64,000 nt of DNA from Kribbella sp. CA-293567 (GCF_027627575.1 NZ_CP114065.1:3162001-3226000); one strand, 5' to 3'. Counted from the first letter of the stretch, positions 1 through 8,711 are shown. The notes: generated by a model not told the origin, from the sequence alone. Translations and numbers: made by a program.

Positions 1-1
1 C

Positions 2-295
2 CAGCCCGTCGCCATCGGCATCACCTCGCCGCCGATCGACGACCTGCTCACCCACACCGACTCGAAGTACAAGCTGGTGCTGTACTCGGCCAAGCGGGCG
101 CGGCAGATCAACGCCTACTACTCCCAGCTCGGCGAAGGCCTGCTGGAGTACGTCGGACCGCTGGTCGAGACCCACGTCCAGGAGAAGCCGCTGTCGATCG
201 CGATGCGCGAGATCAACGACGGCGTGCTGACCTGCACGGACATCGACCCCGAGGCCGAGGCGGAAGCCGCCGCGGCCGCCGCGGAGAAGTCCTAG
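2..295 (+). CDS. rpoZ: RNA polymerase omega subunit, 5' end cut by the window edge
   Basis: Omega is the small RNA polymerase subunit that helps fold and attach beta'. The reading frame is open from base 2, and the visible product ends in an acidic, alanine-rich tail. The family core is plain: [20 protein letters not shown], then [13 protein letters not shown], then [11 protein letters not shown]. Actinobacterial omega is about 90-110 residues and about 97 are visible, so the start lies only a few codons outside the window. A GTG at 77 is internal to the conserved core and is not the start. The stop at 293-295 nearly touches the probable promoter of coaBC, and the rpoZ-coaBC-metK-priA order is the usual actinobacterial one. 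Confidence 0.93.
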   Translation, partial: QPVAIGITSPPIDDLLTHTDSKYKLVLYSAKRARQINAYYSQLGEGLLEYVGPLVETHVQEKPLSIAMREINDGVLTCTDIDPEAEAEAAAAAAEKS

Positions 296-301
296 TACCT
301 T
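296..301 (+). promoter_or_regulatory. Putative -10 element of coaBC (leaderless)
   Basis: TACCTT overlaps the rpoZ stop region and ends 6 nt before the coaBC ATG. No Shine-Dalgarno sequence is present, which fits a leaderless transcript. Confidence 0.45.
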
Positions 302-307
302 CGCTCC

Positions 308-1552
308 ATGACGACAACGGGGCAGCGGCCGTCGGTGGTGCTCGGCGTCGGCGGCGGGATCGCGGCGTACAAGGTCTGCGATCTGCTCCGCCGGTTGACC
401 GAGTCCGGACACAGTGTCCGGGTGGTGCCGACCGCGGCCGCCCTGGAGTTCGTCGGCGCCGCCACCTGGGCGGCGCTGTCGGGCCATCCGGTGACGGCGG
501 ACCCGTTCGACGAGGTTCACGAGGTGCCGCACGTCCGGATCGGCAAGGGCGCGGACCTCGTGGTCGTCGCGCCCGCGACCGCCAATCTGATCGCCAAGGC
601 CGCCCACGGGCTGGCTGACGACCTGCTGACCAACACCCTGCTGACGGCCCGCTGCCCGATCCTGTTCGCGGCGGCGATGCACACCGAGATGTGGGAGCAC
701 CCGGCCACCCAGGCCAACGTGGAGACCCTGCGGTCGCGCGGAATCACCGTGCTCGACCCCGCCGTCGGGCGGCTGACCGGCTCCGACACCGGCCGTGGCC
801 GGCTGCCCGAGCCGTCGGAGATCTTCGCGATCAGCCAGCTGATGCTGGCCGACCACGCCGCGCGCGCCGCGGGCCAGTCGGTGGCCGATCTGACCGGCAA
901 GAACGTCCTGATCAGCGCGGGTGGCACCCGTGAGCACCTCGACCCGGTCCGCTACCTGGGCAACTCGTCGTCCGGCAAGCAGGGCTACGCGCTGGCCCGG
1001 ATCGCGGCCGCCCGGGGCGCGAAGGTCACTCTGGTCGCCGCCAACTCCGAGCTCGCCGACCCGGCGGGCGTCCAGGTCGTCCAGGTGACCAGCACCCGCG
1101 ACCTGTACGACGAGATCACCGGCCGCGCCGGGGACGCCGACGCGATCGTGATGGCGGCCGCTCCGGCGGACTTCCGCCCGGCCGACGTCGCCGAGCACAA
1201 GATCAAGAAGACCGGCGACGGCTCGGTGCCCGCCGTCAGCCTGATCGAGAACCCCGACATCCTCGCCACCATCTCGCACGAGCGCCGCCGCGCCGACCAG
1301 GTGATCGTCGGATTCGCCGCCGAGACCGGCGACGCCGACCACACCGTGCTGGATCTCGGCCGGGCCAAACTGGAGCGCAAGGGCTGCGACCTGCTGGTCG
1401 TGAACGACGTCTCCGGCGGCAAGGTCTTCGGCAGCGACGTGAACGAGGCCGTCATCCTCGACCGCGCCGGTGCTGCCCTCCCGGTGCCGTCAGGCAGCAA
1501 GGACGCCCTGGCCGGCGTCATCTGGAACCTGGTCGCCACCCACTGGCACTGA
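308..1552 (+). CDS. coaBC: Bifunctional phosphopantothenoylcysteine decarboxylase / phosphopantothenate-cysteine ligase
   Basis: Cytoplasmic enzyme for two successive steps of coenzyme A synthesis: CTP-dependent joining of cysteine to 4'-phosphopantothenate (CoaB) and FMN-dependent decarboxylation (CoaC). It has 414 residues, the normal fused length. The CoaC half (about 1-190) has the glycine-rich VLGVGGGIAAYK start, the catalytic His in VPHVRIGK (H75) and AAMHTEMW at 123-129, where actinobacteria carry His in place of the Asn of the E. coli PxMN motif. The CoaB half begins near residue 197 (NVLISAGGTRE) and contains NSSSGKQG and the Lys-rich HKIKK segment of the nucleotide site. The ATG lies 12 nt after the rpoZ stop and has its own probable -10 hexamer. 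Confidence 0.96.
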   Translation: MTTTGQRPSVVLGVGGGIAAYKVCDLLRRLTESGHSVRVVPTAAALEFVGAATWAALSGHPVTADPFDEVHEVPHVRIGKGADLVVVAPATANLIAKAAHGLADDLLTNTLLTARCPILFAAAMHTEMWEHPATQANVETLRSRGITVLDPAVGRLTGSDTGRGRLPEPSEIFAISQLMLADHAARAAGQSVADLTGKNVLISAGGTREHLDPVRYLGNSSSGKQGYALARIAAARGAKVTLVAANSELADPAGVQVVQVTSTRDLYDEITGRAGDADAIVMAAAPADFRPADVAEHKIKKTGDGSVPAVSLIENPDILATISHERRRADQVIVGFAAETGDADHTVLDLGRAKLERKGCDLLVVNDVSGGKVFGSDVNEAVILDRAGAALPVPSGSKDALAGVIWNLVATHWH

Positions 1553-1589
1553 GCTGCCGCCTAGGTCAGTTCCTGACCGCTGTTGCTTC

Positions 1590-1595
1590 TAGCCT
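1590..1595 (+). promoter_or_regulatory. Putative -10 element, winged-helix gene (leaderless)
   Basis: TAGCCT ends 6 nt before the ATG at 1602. No purine-rich ribosome site lies between them. Confidence 0.45.
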
Positions 1596-1601
1596 CCTCT
1601 C

Positions 1602-2747
1602 ATGAAGTCCGTGAGCTGGCAGGCCGTCGTCGCACGACGGATGACGAGGCACCACCTGAACGTTCCCGCGACGGGGACGCCGACGGACGTCGTACGGGGG
1701 ATGGCCGGGGCTCATGCTCAGGTGTTGTCGGCCGCCGAGATCTCGGTCGCGTTGCGGCTGGAGGGTGGAACCCGGGAGCACGTCCAGCAGGCTCTGTGGG
1801 GCGACCGGAGTCTGGTGAAGACGTTCGGGCCGAGGGGGACCGTTCACCTGCTGCCGACCGACGAGCTGGCCAGTTGGGTGGCGGCGCTGTCGGCTCTGCC
1901 GGGTCCCGTCTCGTCGGCGTCGCCCGCGATGCGGATGACTCCGGAGCAGACCGCGCAGGTGATCGCCGCGGTCGGGGACGCGCTGGCCGAGGACGACCTG
2001 ACCGTGGACGAGCTCAGTGACGAGGTGATCGGGCGGACCGGTTCGTGGGCGGGCGACCTGGTGATGCCGGCCTTCCAGGGCTACTGGCCGCGCTGGCGGC
2101 AGGCGATCTCGGCTGCCGCGAACGCCGGAGTCCTCTGTTATGGCCCGAACCGTGGCCGGAACACGACCTATACCAACCCGCATCGCTTCGCCCCGTTCGA
2201 AGCCGTGAGCTCGGAGAGCGCGCTCAGCGACCTGGTACGGCGGTTCCTGTGGTCGTACGGGCCGGCGACGTCGCAGCACTTCGCCAAATGGCTCAGCGTC
2301 TCGCCGACGGCCACGGCCAAGCTGTTCACCCGGCTGGCGGACGAACTGGAGAAGGTGCTGGTCGACGATCGTCCCGCTTGGCTGCTCCGGGGCGACACCG
2401 AGTTCACCGCCGATCGTGCGCGCGGAGTCCGGCTGCTTCCCTACTTCGACGCGTACGGCGTCGGCAGCCACCCGCGCGAACTGCTCTTCCCCGGCAAGGC
2501 CTGGGATCGCGCTCTCGCCCGGGGACAGGCCGGCAACTATCCATTGCTTCTCGTCGACGGCATCGTCGCCGGGGTCTGGCACCAACGCCGCAGCGGCCGC
2601 AAGCTTCGCCTCACGGTCGAGACCCTCGGTGATCTCCGACCCCGCCAACTCGAACAGCTCGACGCCGAAGCCGAACGCCTCGGCGAGATCAGCAACGCCC
2701 AGCCGCAACTGACCCTTGGAGAAGTCAGCGTGGGCCCGCACGCCTAG
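1602..2747 (+). CDS. Winged-helix DNA-binding domain protein (HTH_42 family)
   Basis: 381 residues resembling the actinobacterial HTH_42 family (PF06224), whose members contain winged helices and are linked to DNA binding or repair; E. coli YcaQ, a DNA-crosslink glycosylase, is a distant relative. Visible family features are the N-terminal WQAVVARRMTRHHL, the GGTREHVQQALWGDRSLVKT segment, GPRGTVHLLPTDEL, and a C-terminal LLPYFDAYGVGSHPRELLFPG block. The catalytic QxD residues of YcaQ cannot be confirmed by eye, so a glycosylase activity is only possible. The gene is an insertion between coaBC and metK. Its start is fixed by a -10 hexamer 6 nt upstream of the ATG. Confidence 0.8.
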   Translation: MKSVSWQAVVARRMTRHHLNVPATGTPTDVVRGMAGAHAQVLSAAEISVALRLEGGTREHVQQALWGDRSLVKTFGPRGTVHLLPTDELASWVAALSALPGPVSSASPAMRMTPEQTAQVIAAVGDALAEDDLTVDELSDEVIGRTGSWAGDLVMPAFQGYWPRWRQAISAAANAGVLCYGPNRGRNTTYTNPHRFAPFEAVSSESALSDLVRRFLWSYGPATSQHFAKWLSVSPTATAKLFTRLADELEKVLVDDRPAWLLRGDTEFTADRARGVRLLPYFDAYGVGSHPRELLFPGKAWDRALARGQAGNYPLLLVDGIVAGVWHQRRSGRKLRLTVETLGDLRPRQLEQLDAEAERLGEISNAQPQLTLGEVSVGPHA

Positions 2748-2812
2748 ATCCCAGTTCGAAATCCTGGGCGCGGACGAGTTGCAGACCGTGCTCGCCATGC
2801 CGGACCTGCTGT

Positions 2813-2831
2813 TTAGGAAAGGCTCACCTTA
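2813..2831. promoter_or_regulatory. DtxR/IdeR-like iron box
   Basis: The 19 bases match the classical iron-box consensus TTAGGTTAGGCTAACCTAA at 15 positions, including both outer TTAGG/CCT-type half sites and the AGGCT centre. DtxR-family repressors bind such sites with Fe(II). No recognisable iron gene follows: the next gene on the + strand is metK, 211 bp away, and nothing credible starts on the - strand. Confidence 0.5.
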
Positions 2832-2949
2832 GTCCATTGTGGGATGAATTACTCGTTCGTTTTACGCGGCAGTGTTCACGATGTGAGCACACTGTCTCGG
2901 TAAATGGGCATTTCAGCGCATTTTCCGGCCTGGTGAACGGAACTGCTGG

Positions 2950-2955
2950 CATACT
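2950..2955 (+). promoter_or_regulatory. Putative metK -10 element (extended type)
   Basis: CATACT is preceded by TG one base upstream, as in an extended -10. It would give a leader of about 85 nt before the GTG. No clear -35 is visible, and I saw no SAM riboswitch fold in the leader. Confidence 0.3.
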
Positions 2956-3042
2956 TCCCCACAGCGTCGCGGGGTGCGGTGCGCGGGTGGGGGAACGACC
3001 TTCCCCTGCCGGGTGGCAGACGAGGAATTCCAAGGAGAATCC

Positions 3043-4236
3043 GTGGCACGGCGCCTTTTCACGTCCGAGTCGGTGACCGAGGGTCATCCCGACAAGATCG
3101 CTGACCAGATCAGCGACTCGATCCTCGACGCACTGCTGGCCGAAGACCCGAAGAGCCGGGTGGCGGTGGAGACCCTGGTCACCACCGGGCTGGTGGTGGT
3201 GGCCGGCGAGGTCACCACGTCGGCGTACGTGGACATTCCCGGGATCGTCCGGGACCGGATCCTCGAGATCGGCTACGACTCGTCGCTGAAGGGCTTCGAC
3301 GGCGCGTCCTGTGGCGTCACGGTCGCGATCGGCAGCCAGTCGCCCGACATCGCGCAGGGCGTCGACACCGCCTACGAGAACCGGTCGGAGTCGTCGTCCG
3401 ACGAGCTCGACCTGCAGGGCGCCGGCGACCAGGGCCTGATGTTCGGCTACGCGTCGAACGAGACGCCCGAGCTGATGCCGCTGCCGATCACCATCGCGCA
3501 CCGGTTGTCGGCGCGGCTGTCGGAGGTCCGCAAGGACGGCACGATGGCGTACCTGCGCCCGGACGGCAAGACCCAGGTCACGGTCGAGTACGACGGTGAC
3601 AGGGCGGTCCGGATCCACACCGTGGTGGTCTCCAGCCAGCACGCCGCCGACATCAGCCTGGACTCGATGCTGACGCCGGACGTGAAGAAGCACGTCGTCG
3701 ACCCGGTGCTCGAGCAGTTCGACATCGACTCGACCGACTACCGGCTGCTGGTCAACCCGACCGGCCGGTTCGAGATCGGCGGCCCGATGGGTGACGCCGG
3801 GCTGACCGGCCGCAAGATCATCATCGACACCTACGGCGGGATGGCCCGCCACGGTGGCGGCGCCTTCTCCGGCAAGGACCCGTCGAAGGTCGACCGCTCG
3901 GCGGCGTACGCGATGCGCTGGGTCGCCAAGAACATCGTCGCCGCCGGCCTGGCCGCGCGGGCCGAGTGCCAGGTCGCGTACGCGATCGGCAAGGCGGCTC
4001 CGGTCGGCTTCTACGTCGACACCTTCGGTACCGAGACGGTCCCGGTCGACCAGATCAGCGACGCGGTGCTGGAGGTCTTCGACCTGCGCCCGGCCGCGAT
4101 CATCCGCGACCTGGACCTGCTCCGCCCGATCTACGCGCAGACCGCGCGCAACGGCCACTTCGGCCGCACGGGTGAGGACTTCACCTGGGAGCGGACGGAC
4201 CGCGTCGAGGCGCTGAAGGCTGCCGTCAGCAAGTAG
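3043..4236 (+). CDS. metK: S-adenosylmethionine synthetase
   Basis: Makes S-adenosylmethionine from methionine and ATP, releasing phosphate and pyrophosphate; cytoplasmic homotetramer. The 397-residue length is typical. Signatures are SVTEGHPDK (His at 15) for ATP binding, [12 protein letters not shown] from about residue 126, and the glycine-rich [19 protein letters not shown] loop near 271. The frame is open upstream to 2974, but the GTG at 3043 has an AAGGAG ribosome site 5 nt upstream and gives the conserved N-terminus ([18 protein letters not shown]). A strong hairpin follows the stop. It belongs to the conserved rpoZ-coaBC-metK-priA block. Confidence 0.97.
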   Translation: MARRLFTSESVTEGHPDKIADQISDSILDALLAEDPKSRVAVETLVTTGLVVVAGEVTTSAYVDIPGIVRDRILEIGYDSSLKGFDGASCGVTVAIGSQSPDIAQGVDTAYENRSESSSDELDLQGAGDQGLMFGYASNETPELMPLPITIAHRLSARLSEVRKDGTMAYLRPDGKTQVTVEYDGDRAVRIHTVVVSSQHAADISLDSMLTPDVKKHVVDPVLEQFDIDSTDYRLLVNPTGRFEIGGPMGDAGLTGRKIIIDTYGGMARHGGGAFSGKDPSKVDRSAAYAMRWVAKNIVAAGLAARAECQVAYAIGKAAPVGFYVDTFGTETVPVDQISDAVLEVFDLRPAAIIRDLDLLRPIYAQTARNGHFGRTGEDFTWERTDRVEALKAAVSK

Positions 4237-4238
4237 TC

Positions 4239-4309
4239 ACCTCGAACACCATCCGGCGACCTTGAACAAGTTATTTCCTGTTCAAGGTCGCCGCTTGCTG
4301 TCCGAACCC
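4239..4309. repeat. Intergenic repeat copy A containing a 14-bp stem hairpin
   Basis: Begins 2 nt after the metK stop. GGCGACCTTGAACA at 4255-4268 pairs perfectly with 4279-4292 around a 10-nt loop. This is a plausible transcription terminator, although no T-run follows. The whole stretch aligns without gaps to 39831-39901 at about 80% identity, so it belongs to a dispersed repeat family. Confidence 0.7.
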
Positions 4310-4359
4310 ACCACTGGTGACATATCCACAGGGTGCGGCGGGACGTCGTCTCGCCCGAC

Positions 4360-4365
4360 TAGAGT
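4360..4365 (+). promoter_or_regulatory. Putative -10 element of priA (leaderless)
   Basis: TAGAGT ends 6 nt before the GTG at 4372, and no Shine-Dalgarno sequence is present. Confidence 0.45.
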
Positions 4366-4371
4366 TCCCAG

Positions 4372-6411
4372 GTGGCATCCAACGGGGACTCACCGGAGCA
4401 GTTGACGTTGCTGCGCGAGACCGTTCGGCGTTCACGGACCAAGACGCCGGCCGGGATCACCTCGGAGTTGCCGGTGGCCCGGATCGCGGTCGACATGCCA
4501 CTGCCGCACCTGGACCGGCCGTTCGACTACCTGGTGCCCGACGACCTCGCCGACGCGGCGCAGCCCGGCACCCGGGTCAAGGTCCGGTTCGCGGGCAAGG
4601 ACCTCGACGGGTTCGTGCTGGAGCGACTGGAGTCCTCCGAGCACGAGGGCAAGCTGGCCCGGATCCGCAAGGTGGTCTCGCCCGAGCAGGTGCTGACGCC
4701 CGAGATCGCCGACCTCTGCCGGGCCGTCGCCGACCGGTACGCCGGAGTCTTCGCCGATGTGACCCGGCTGGCCGTCCCGCCCCGGCTCGCGAAGGTCGAA
4801 GCGGAGGCACTGAAGTGCACGCAGCCCGTCCGCCCGGCGGCTTCGACCTCCCGCTCGGAGTGGGCGCCGTACCCCCAAGCGGGAGGATTCCTCGACGCCT
4901 TGACCCGGGCCGAGGCGCCGCGGGCCATCTGGACCGCCGTACCGGGAGCCGATTGGGCGCTGGCCTTCGCCCAGGCCGCTGCCGTCTGCGCAGCGTCCGG
5001 TCGTGGCGCCTTGCTGCTCGCACCGGACGCCCGCGATCTCGAGCGACTGGCCGCAGCCTGTACCGCGGTGCTCGGGCCAGACGGTTTCGTCACCCTCTCC
5101 GCCGACCTCGGCCCCACAGCGCGGTACCGGGCGTTCCTTGCTGCTGTGCGTGGCTGCACCCGCGTGGTGATCGGCACCCGTGCCGCGGCTTTCGCACCCG
5201 TCGCGGATCTCGGTCTGGTGGCGCTGTGGGACGACGGCGACGACTCGTACGCCGAGCCGCGCGCCCCCTACTCGCATGCCCGCGAGGTGCTGCTGCTGCG
5301 CGCCCACCGGCAGAAGTGCGCCGCCATCATGGGCGGGTTTGCGCGGTCGGCCGAGACCGCCGCGTTGATCGAGTCCGGCTGGGCCGGTGAGCTGATCGCG
5401 GATCGCACGGTCGTCCGGGCGGCCTCGCCTGCGGTGCACATCACCGGAGAGACCGACACCGACCTCGCCCGGGACCCGGCGGCGCGGGCCGCACGGCTTC
5501 CGCACCGTGCGTTCGAGGTCGCTCGCGAGGGACTGAAGACAGGCCCCGTGCTGGTGCAGGTTCCCCGGGCGGGCTACCTGCCGAGCCTGGTCTGCCAAAC
5601 CTGTCGTGCACCGTCACGCTGCTCCACCTGCGGCGGCACACTTCGGCGAACCGAGGGTGCAGGGCCGCCGAGTTGCAGTGTGTGCGGTCGACCTGCGGCG
5701 GATCACCGCTGTCCCGAGTGCGGTGACACCCGGATGCGGGCCGCCATCGTGGGAGCCCGCCGGACCGCCGAAGAGCTAGGCCGCGCCTTTCCCGGGGTCA
5801 TCGTTCGGACCTCGGGCGGCGACAACATGCTGGACACCGTCTCAGGCGAGCCCGCCTTGATCGTCACGACCCCGGGCGCGGAGCCGGTCGCCGCTGGTGG
5901 CTACAGCGCCGCCCTGCTGCTCGACACCTGGCTGCTGCTCGCTCGGCCGGATCTCCGGGCACCGGAAGAGGCGGTACGGCGGTGGTTCAACGCGGTGGCC
6001 CTGGTGCGCCCGGCCAGGTCTGGCGGCTCGGTGATCATGGTGGGTGAGCCTTCGGCCACGCCTTTGCAAGCCGTGGTCAGGTGGAGTCCGGAGGGTTTCG
6101 CGGCGCGGGAACTGGAGGAGCGGCGTACTGCGCGGCTGGCGCCGGCCGCGAAGCTCGCCGAGTTGACCGGGCCTATGGACGCGGTCTCCGATCTGGTCGC
6201 GCGGGTGCGGCAGGTGATGGATCCTCAAGCAGGGTTGGATGTTCTCGGTCCGGTGGCGATCGACGACGAAACCGCACGCGCCGTCCTGCGAACTCCGCGG
6301 GTGGCCGGGGCGAGTCTCGCCCGGGCACTGAAGGAAGGGCAGGCAGCGCGGAGTACCAAGAAGCTGCCGGGCTCCGTGCGCGTACAGGTCGACCCTGCCT
6401 CCTTCGGCTGA
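4372..6411 (+). CDS. priA: Primosomal protein N' homologue, degenerate actinobacterial type
   Basis: PriA normally recognises stalled forks and reloads the replicative helicase. This 679-residue protein keeps the N-terminal DNA-binding domain (VARIAVDMPLPHLDRPFDYLVP, then GTRVKVRFAGKDLDGFVLER) and the zinc-binding cysteine cluster from about residue 408 (CQTC, CSTCGG, CSVCG, CPECGD). The helicase motor has decayed: the Walker A position reads VPGADWALAF with no GKT, and the DEEHD motif is replaced by LWDDGDDSY. Loss of ATPase motifs is known in actinobacterial PriA, so this one probably works structurally rather than as a helicase. The GTG start is set by the -10 hexamer 6 nt upstream. Confidence 0.9.
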   Translation: MASNGDSPEQLTLLRETVRRSRTKTPAGITSELPVARIAVDMPLPHLDRPFDYLVPDDLADAAQPGTRVKVRFAGKDLDGFVLERLESSEHEGKLARIRKVVSPEQVLTPEIADLCRAVADRYAGVFADVTRLAVPPRLAKVEAEALKCTQPVRPAASTSRSEWAPYPQAGGFLDALTRAEAPRAIWTAVPGADWALAFAQAAAVCAASGRGALLLAPDARDLERLAAACTAVLGPDGFVTLSADLGPTARYRAFLAAVRGCTRVVIGTRAAAFAPVADLGLVALWDDGDDSYAEPRAPYSHAREVLLLRAHRQKCAAIMGGFARSAETAALIESGWAGELIADRTVVRAASPAVHITGETDTDLARDPAARAARLPHRAFEVAREGLKTGPVLVQVPRAGYLPSLVCQTCRAPSRCSTCGGTLRRTEGAGPPSCSVCGRPAADHRCPECGDTRMRAAIVGARRTAEELGRAFPGVIVRTSGGDNMLDTVSGEPALIVTTPGAEPVAAGGYSAALLLDTWLLLARPDLRAPEEAVRRWFNAVALVRPARSGGSVIMVGEPSATPLQAVVRWSPEGFAARELEERRTARLAPAAKLAELTGPMDAVSDLVARVRQVMDPQAGLDVLGPVAIDDETARAVLRTPRVAGASLARALKEGQAARSTKKLPGSVRVQVDPASFG

Positions 6412-6415
6412 GCGG

Positions 6416-7408
6416 CTAGGTCAGAGCCAACGTCGCTGGGCGGGACGCGGCCAGCAGTTGGTTGCCCAGTGAGGTCCGCGAGTAGAGGACCGTGCGGCCG
6501 TCGCGGCGGGAGTCGACCACCCCCGCGTTGCGCAGAATGCCCAGGTGGACGCTCAAGGTGGGTGCGGAAACGCCGAGTTGGTGGGCCAGGTGAGTGGTCG
6601 ACATCGGCAGGTCGAGGTGGCTGACGATCGCTGCGCGGGTCCTGCCGACGAGCTCGGCCAGCGGCGACCCGCTGACGTCATCCTGGCTGTCCCAGAGCCG
6701 GCCGAGGCCGCGTGGCGGGTAGGTAATCGTCGGAACGTGCGGGGCTCCGGTCACCGGCAGGGCGGCCGGCCAGGTGAAGACGCAGGGGACGAGCAGCAAG
6801 CCCTGACCGGGCAGCGGTTCGCCGTCGCAGCAGTACGGACGGTCGATCTCGATGCGGTCGCCGCAGAAGCGCACTGATGGGTGGAGATTGCGAAGTACGC
6901 GTCCCATCCCACCGCCGGCCAGTTCCTCCAGCCGGAAGGCGAGATCCTCCTGCAGCAGCGCCCGCATCCGGCGCCAGTCCGGCTCGATCGCCAGCCGCCA
7001 GTAGGCGTCGAGCGCCGAGGTGAGCCGGTCGAGTGCCACGGTGGGCTTGGCGATCAGCTCCGGTAGCAGCGGGTGTGGAGTGTCCTCGTGCAGCTTGGTC
7101 AGCTCGGCGACGACGAGGGGCAGAGGAGTGGCGGCGATCGCGGCGAGACCTGACTCGAAGCTGGTGGAGCGGCGGGGTGGCGCCGGGGTGATGAAGTCGG
7201 GAATGTAGCTGACCGGTGGAACAAGGGCCTTGAGCAACGAGAGGTCGTGCTTCTCCAGCAGCGGCCGGACCTTGCGCAGCCAGGGCCCGTGCACGCTGCT
7301 CGCCGTACTGTTGCTCAGCGCCCGGATGCTCGTCACTGTCTCCCAGACCGGCGAGAAGGCGAACCGGATCCGGCTCACGTCCTCGCTGCCCAGCCTCAGG
7401 GTGATCAC
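6416..7408 (-). CDS. ArsR-type winged-helix regulator with DUF5937-like N-terminal region
   Basis: 330 residues. The last roughly 90 form a winged helix (AAIVSHLDLPMSTTHLAHQL, then GVSAPTLSVHLGILRNAGVV and RRDGRTVLYSRT) of the ArsR class. The first roughly 230 resemble the DUF5937 region that accompanies such domains in actinobacteria. No metal-binding cysteine pair typical of ArsR metal sensors sits in the recognition region, so the ligand is unknown. It is divergent from the MFS gene at 7503 with 94 bp between them, and probably represses that pump. The GTG at 7408 has a -10 hexamer 7 nt upstream. The stop is 4 nt from the priA stop, tail to tail. Confidence 0.82.
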   Translation of the reverse strand: MITLRLGSEDVSRIRFAFSPVWETVTSIRALSNSTASSVHGPWLRKVRPLLEKHDLSLLKALVPPVSYIPDFITPAPPRRSTSFESGLAAIAATPLPLVVAELTKLHEDTPHPLLPELIAKPTVALDRLTSALDAYWRLAIEPDWRRMRALLQEDLAFRLEELAGGGMGRVLRNLHPSVRFCGDRIEIDRPYCCDGEPLPGQGLLLVPCVFTWPAALPVTGAPHVPTITYPPRGLGRLWDSQDDVSGSPLAELVGRTRAAIVSHLDLPMSTTHLAHQLGVSAPTLSVHLGILRNAGVVDSRRDGRTVLYSRTSLGNQLLAASRPATLALT

Positions 7409-7415
7409 CTGTCCG

Positions 7416-7421
7416 ACCCTA
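7416..7421 (-). promoter_or_regulatory. Putative -10 element of the ArsR-type regulator (leaderless)
   Basis: TAGGGT on the minus strand ends 7 nt before the GTG at 7408. Confidence 0.4.
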
Positions 7422-7446
7422 GTGGGGGCGGCGTACGGGCGAAAGG

Positions 7447-7464
7447 ATTAGTTCTCCGCCTAAT
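7447..7464. promoter_or_regulatory. Inverted repeat ATTAG-N8-CTAAT, candidate operator
   Basis: A perfect 5-bp inverted repeat with an 8-bp spacer lies in the divergent interval between the ArsR-type regulator and the MFS transporter. It is AT-rich against a GC-rich background and falls upstream of both probable promoters. Binding by the regulator is inferred. Confidence 0.4.
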
Positions 7465-7502
7465 GTTCGACAGGCCGCGCCCACCGCTCGACAGTTGGAG
7501 CC

Positions 7503-8711
7503 ATGAACGACGCACCGCGCTTGCCACGCGCCTTCTGGGCCCTGTGGGTCTGCCAGCTGATCAACCGGCTCGGCAGCTTCGTCCAGCCCTTCCTGGTGCT
7601 CTACCTGACCCAGGACCGCCAGCTCTCGGCCGGTACGGCGGGTGCCGTGGCCGCTGCGGTCGGTGTCGGGTCGGTGGTCTCGCAGCTCGTCGGTGGCTGG
7701 TTGTCCGACCGGTTCGGCCGTCGCCGGACGATGCTGATCGGCTTCTTCGGTACGGCAGCAGCGCTGATCCTGCTCGGCTCGGCGCGGTCGATGGGGACGA
7801 TCTGGGCGGCGGCCTTCGTGGTCGGCCTGATGGGCGACCTGTTCCGGCCCGCGGTGCAGGCGACGGTGGCCGACCTGCTGCAGCCGAGAGAGCGCGTTCG
7901 CGCGTACGGGCTGCTCTTCTGGGCGATCAACCTCGGCTTCTCCGTCTCCACCGTCAGCGCGGGCGTGCTCGCGGGGATCGGCTACAACTGGCTGTTCTGG
8001 ATCAACGCCGGTACGTCGGTCGCCGCCGCGCTGGTGATCTGGCGGATGGTGCCCGAGACCCGGCCGGTGCTCGACGAAGGGCCACGCCGCCGGTTGCTGC
8101 CGGTCGCGCTGCGGGACACCACCTTCCTGCTGATGATCCTGCTCCAGATCGGCTACGCGACGATCTACTTCCAGGGCTACTCGACACTGCCGCTGGCGAT
8201 GGCCGGCGACGGGTTGCCGAGCTCGACGTACGGGCTGGTGATCGGGCTGAACGGGGTCGTGATCGTGCTGGTGCAGCCGTTCGTGAACCGGCGGCTGGCC
8301 GCACTCGACCGGCCGAAACTGCTGGCCGGGTCGATGCTGATCGTCGGCGTGGGCTTCGGGCTCGGCGCAGTGGTGCACAGCTGGTGGGGCTACGCGCTGT
8401 CGGTGGTGGTCTGGACGGTCGGCGAGATCGGGTTCGCGGCCGTGATCGGCGCGGTCCTCGCCGACCTTGCCCCGGTCGACCTGCGCGGTGGCTATCTGGG
8501 GCTGGCCGGGAGCATGTCGTTCGGCCTCGGCAGCGTCGTCGGGCCGCTGCTCGGCACGAACACGCTCGAGCACGCCGGCAGCGCCACGGTCTGGATCGGC
8601 TGCGCCGTGCTCGGTGCCCTGCTCTTCGCCGGCCAGCTGGCACTGGCCCCGGCCCTGCAGGCCCGCGCCGAGGCGAACAGCGCAGTACAGCGAACTCAAC
8701 CTGCCACCTAG
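7503..8711 (+). CDS. Major facilitator superfamily transporter
   Basis: 402 residues with about 12 hydrophobic segments. The MFS signature between TM2 and TM3 is present as GWLSDRFGRRRTM (residues about 65-77). The protein is an inner-membrane secondary transporter, probably a drug or metabolite exporter of the DHA1 type. The substrate cannot be read from sequence. The divergent regulator at 6416-7408 suggests ligand-controlled expression. A GACAGT hexamer ends 7 nt before the ATG, and GGAG lies only 2 nt from it, too close for a good ribosome site, so the mRNA may also be leaderless. The HAD gene follows after 9 nt. Confidence 0.88.
   Translation: MNDAPRLPRAFWALWVCQLINRLGSFVQPFLVLYLTQDRQLSAGTAGAVAAAVGVGSVVSQLVGGWLSDRFGRRRTMLIGFFGTAAALILLGSARSMGTIWAAAFVVGLMGDLFRPAVQATVADLLQPRERVRAYGLLFWAINLGFSVSTVSAGVLAGIGYNWLFWINAGTSVAAALVIWRMVPETRPVLDEGPRRRLLPVALRDTTFLLMILLQIGYATIYFQGYSTLPLAMAGDGLPSSTYGLVIGLNGVVIVLVQPFVNRRLAALDRPKLLAGSMLIVGVGFGLGAVVHSWWGYALSVVVWTVGEIGFAAVIGAVLADLAPVDLRGGYLGLAGSMSFGLGSVVGPLLGTNTLEHAGSATVWIGCAVLGALLFAGQLALAPALQARAEANSAVQRTQPAT

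Noticed and set aside
1566..2798. Long minus-strand frame opposite the winged-helix gene, starting just beside the iron box
   Set aside because: It mirrors the + strand gene in a high-GC genome and its product is Arg/Pro/Asp-rich with no domain. Such antisense frames are normal here.
2748..3042. SAM riboswitch before metK
   Set aside because: I looked for conserved SAM-I or SAM-IV-like paired segments in the leader and could not build one. A covariance-model search would be decisive.
2824..4158. Minus-strand frame of 444 residues opposite metK
   Set aside because: Antisense to a certain gene, with strongly biased Val/Arg/Asp composition.
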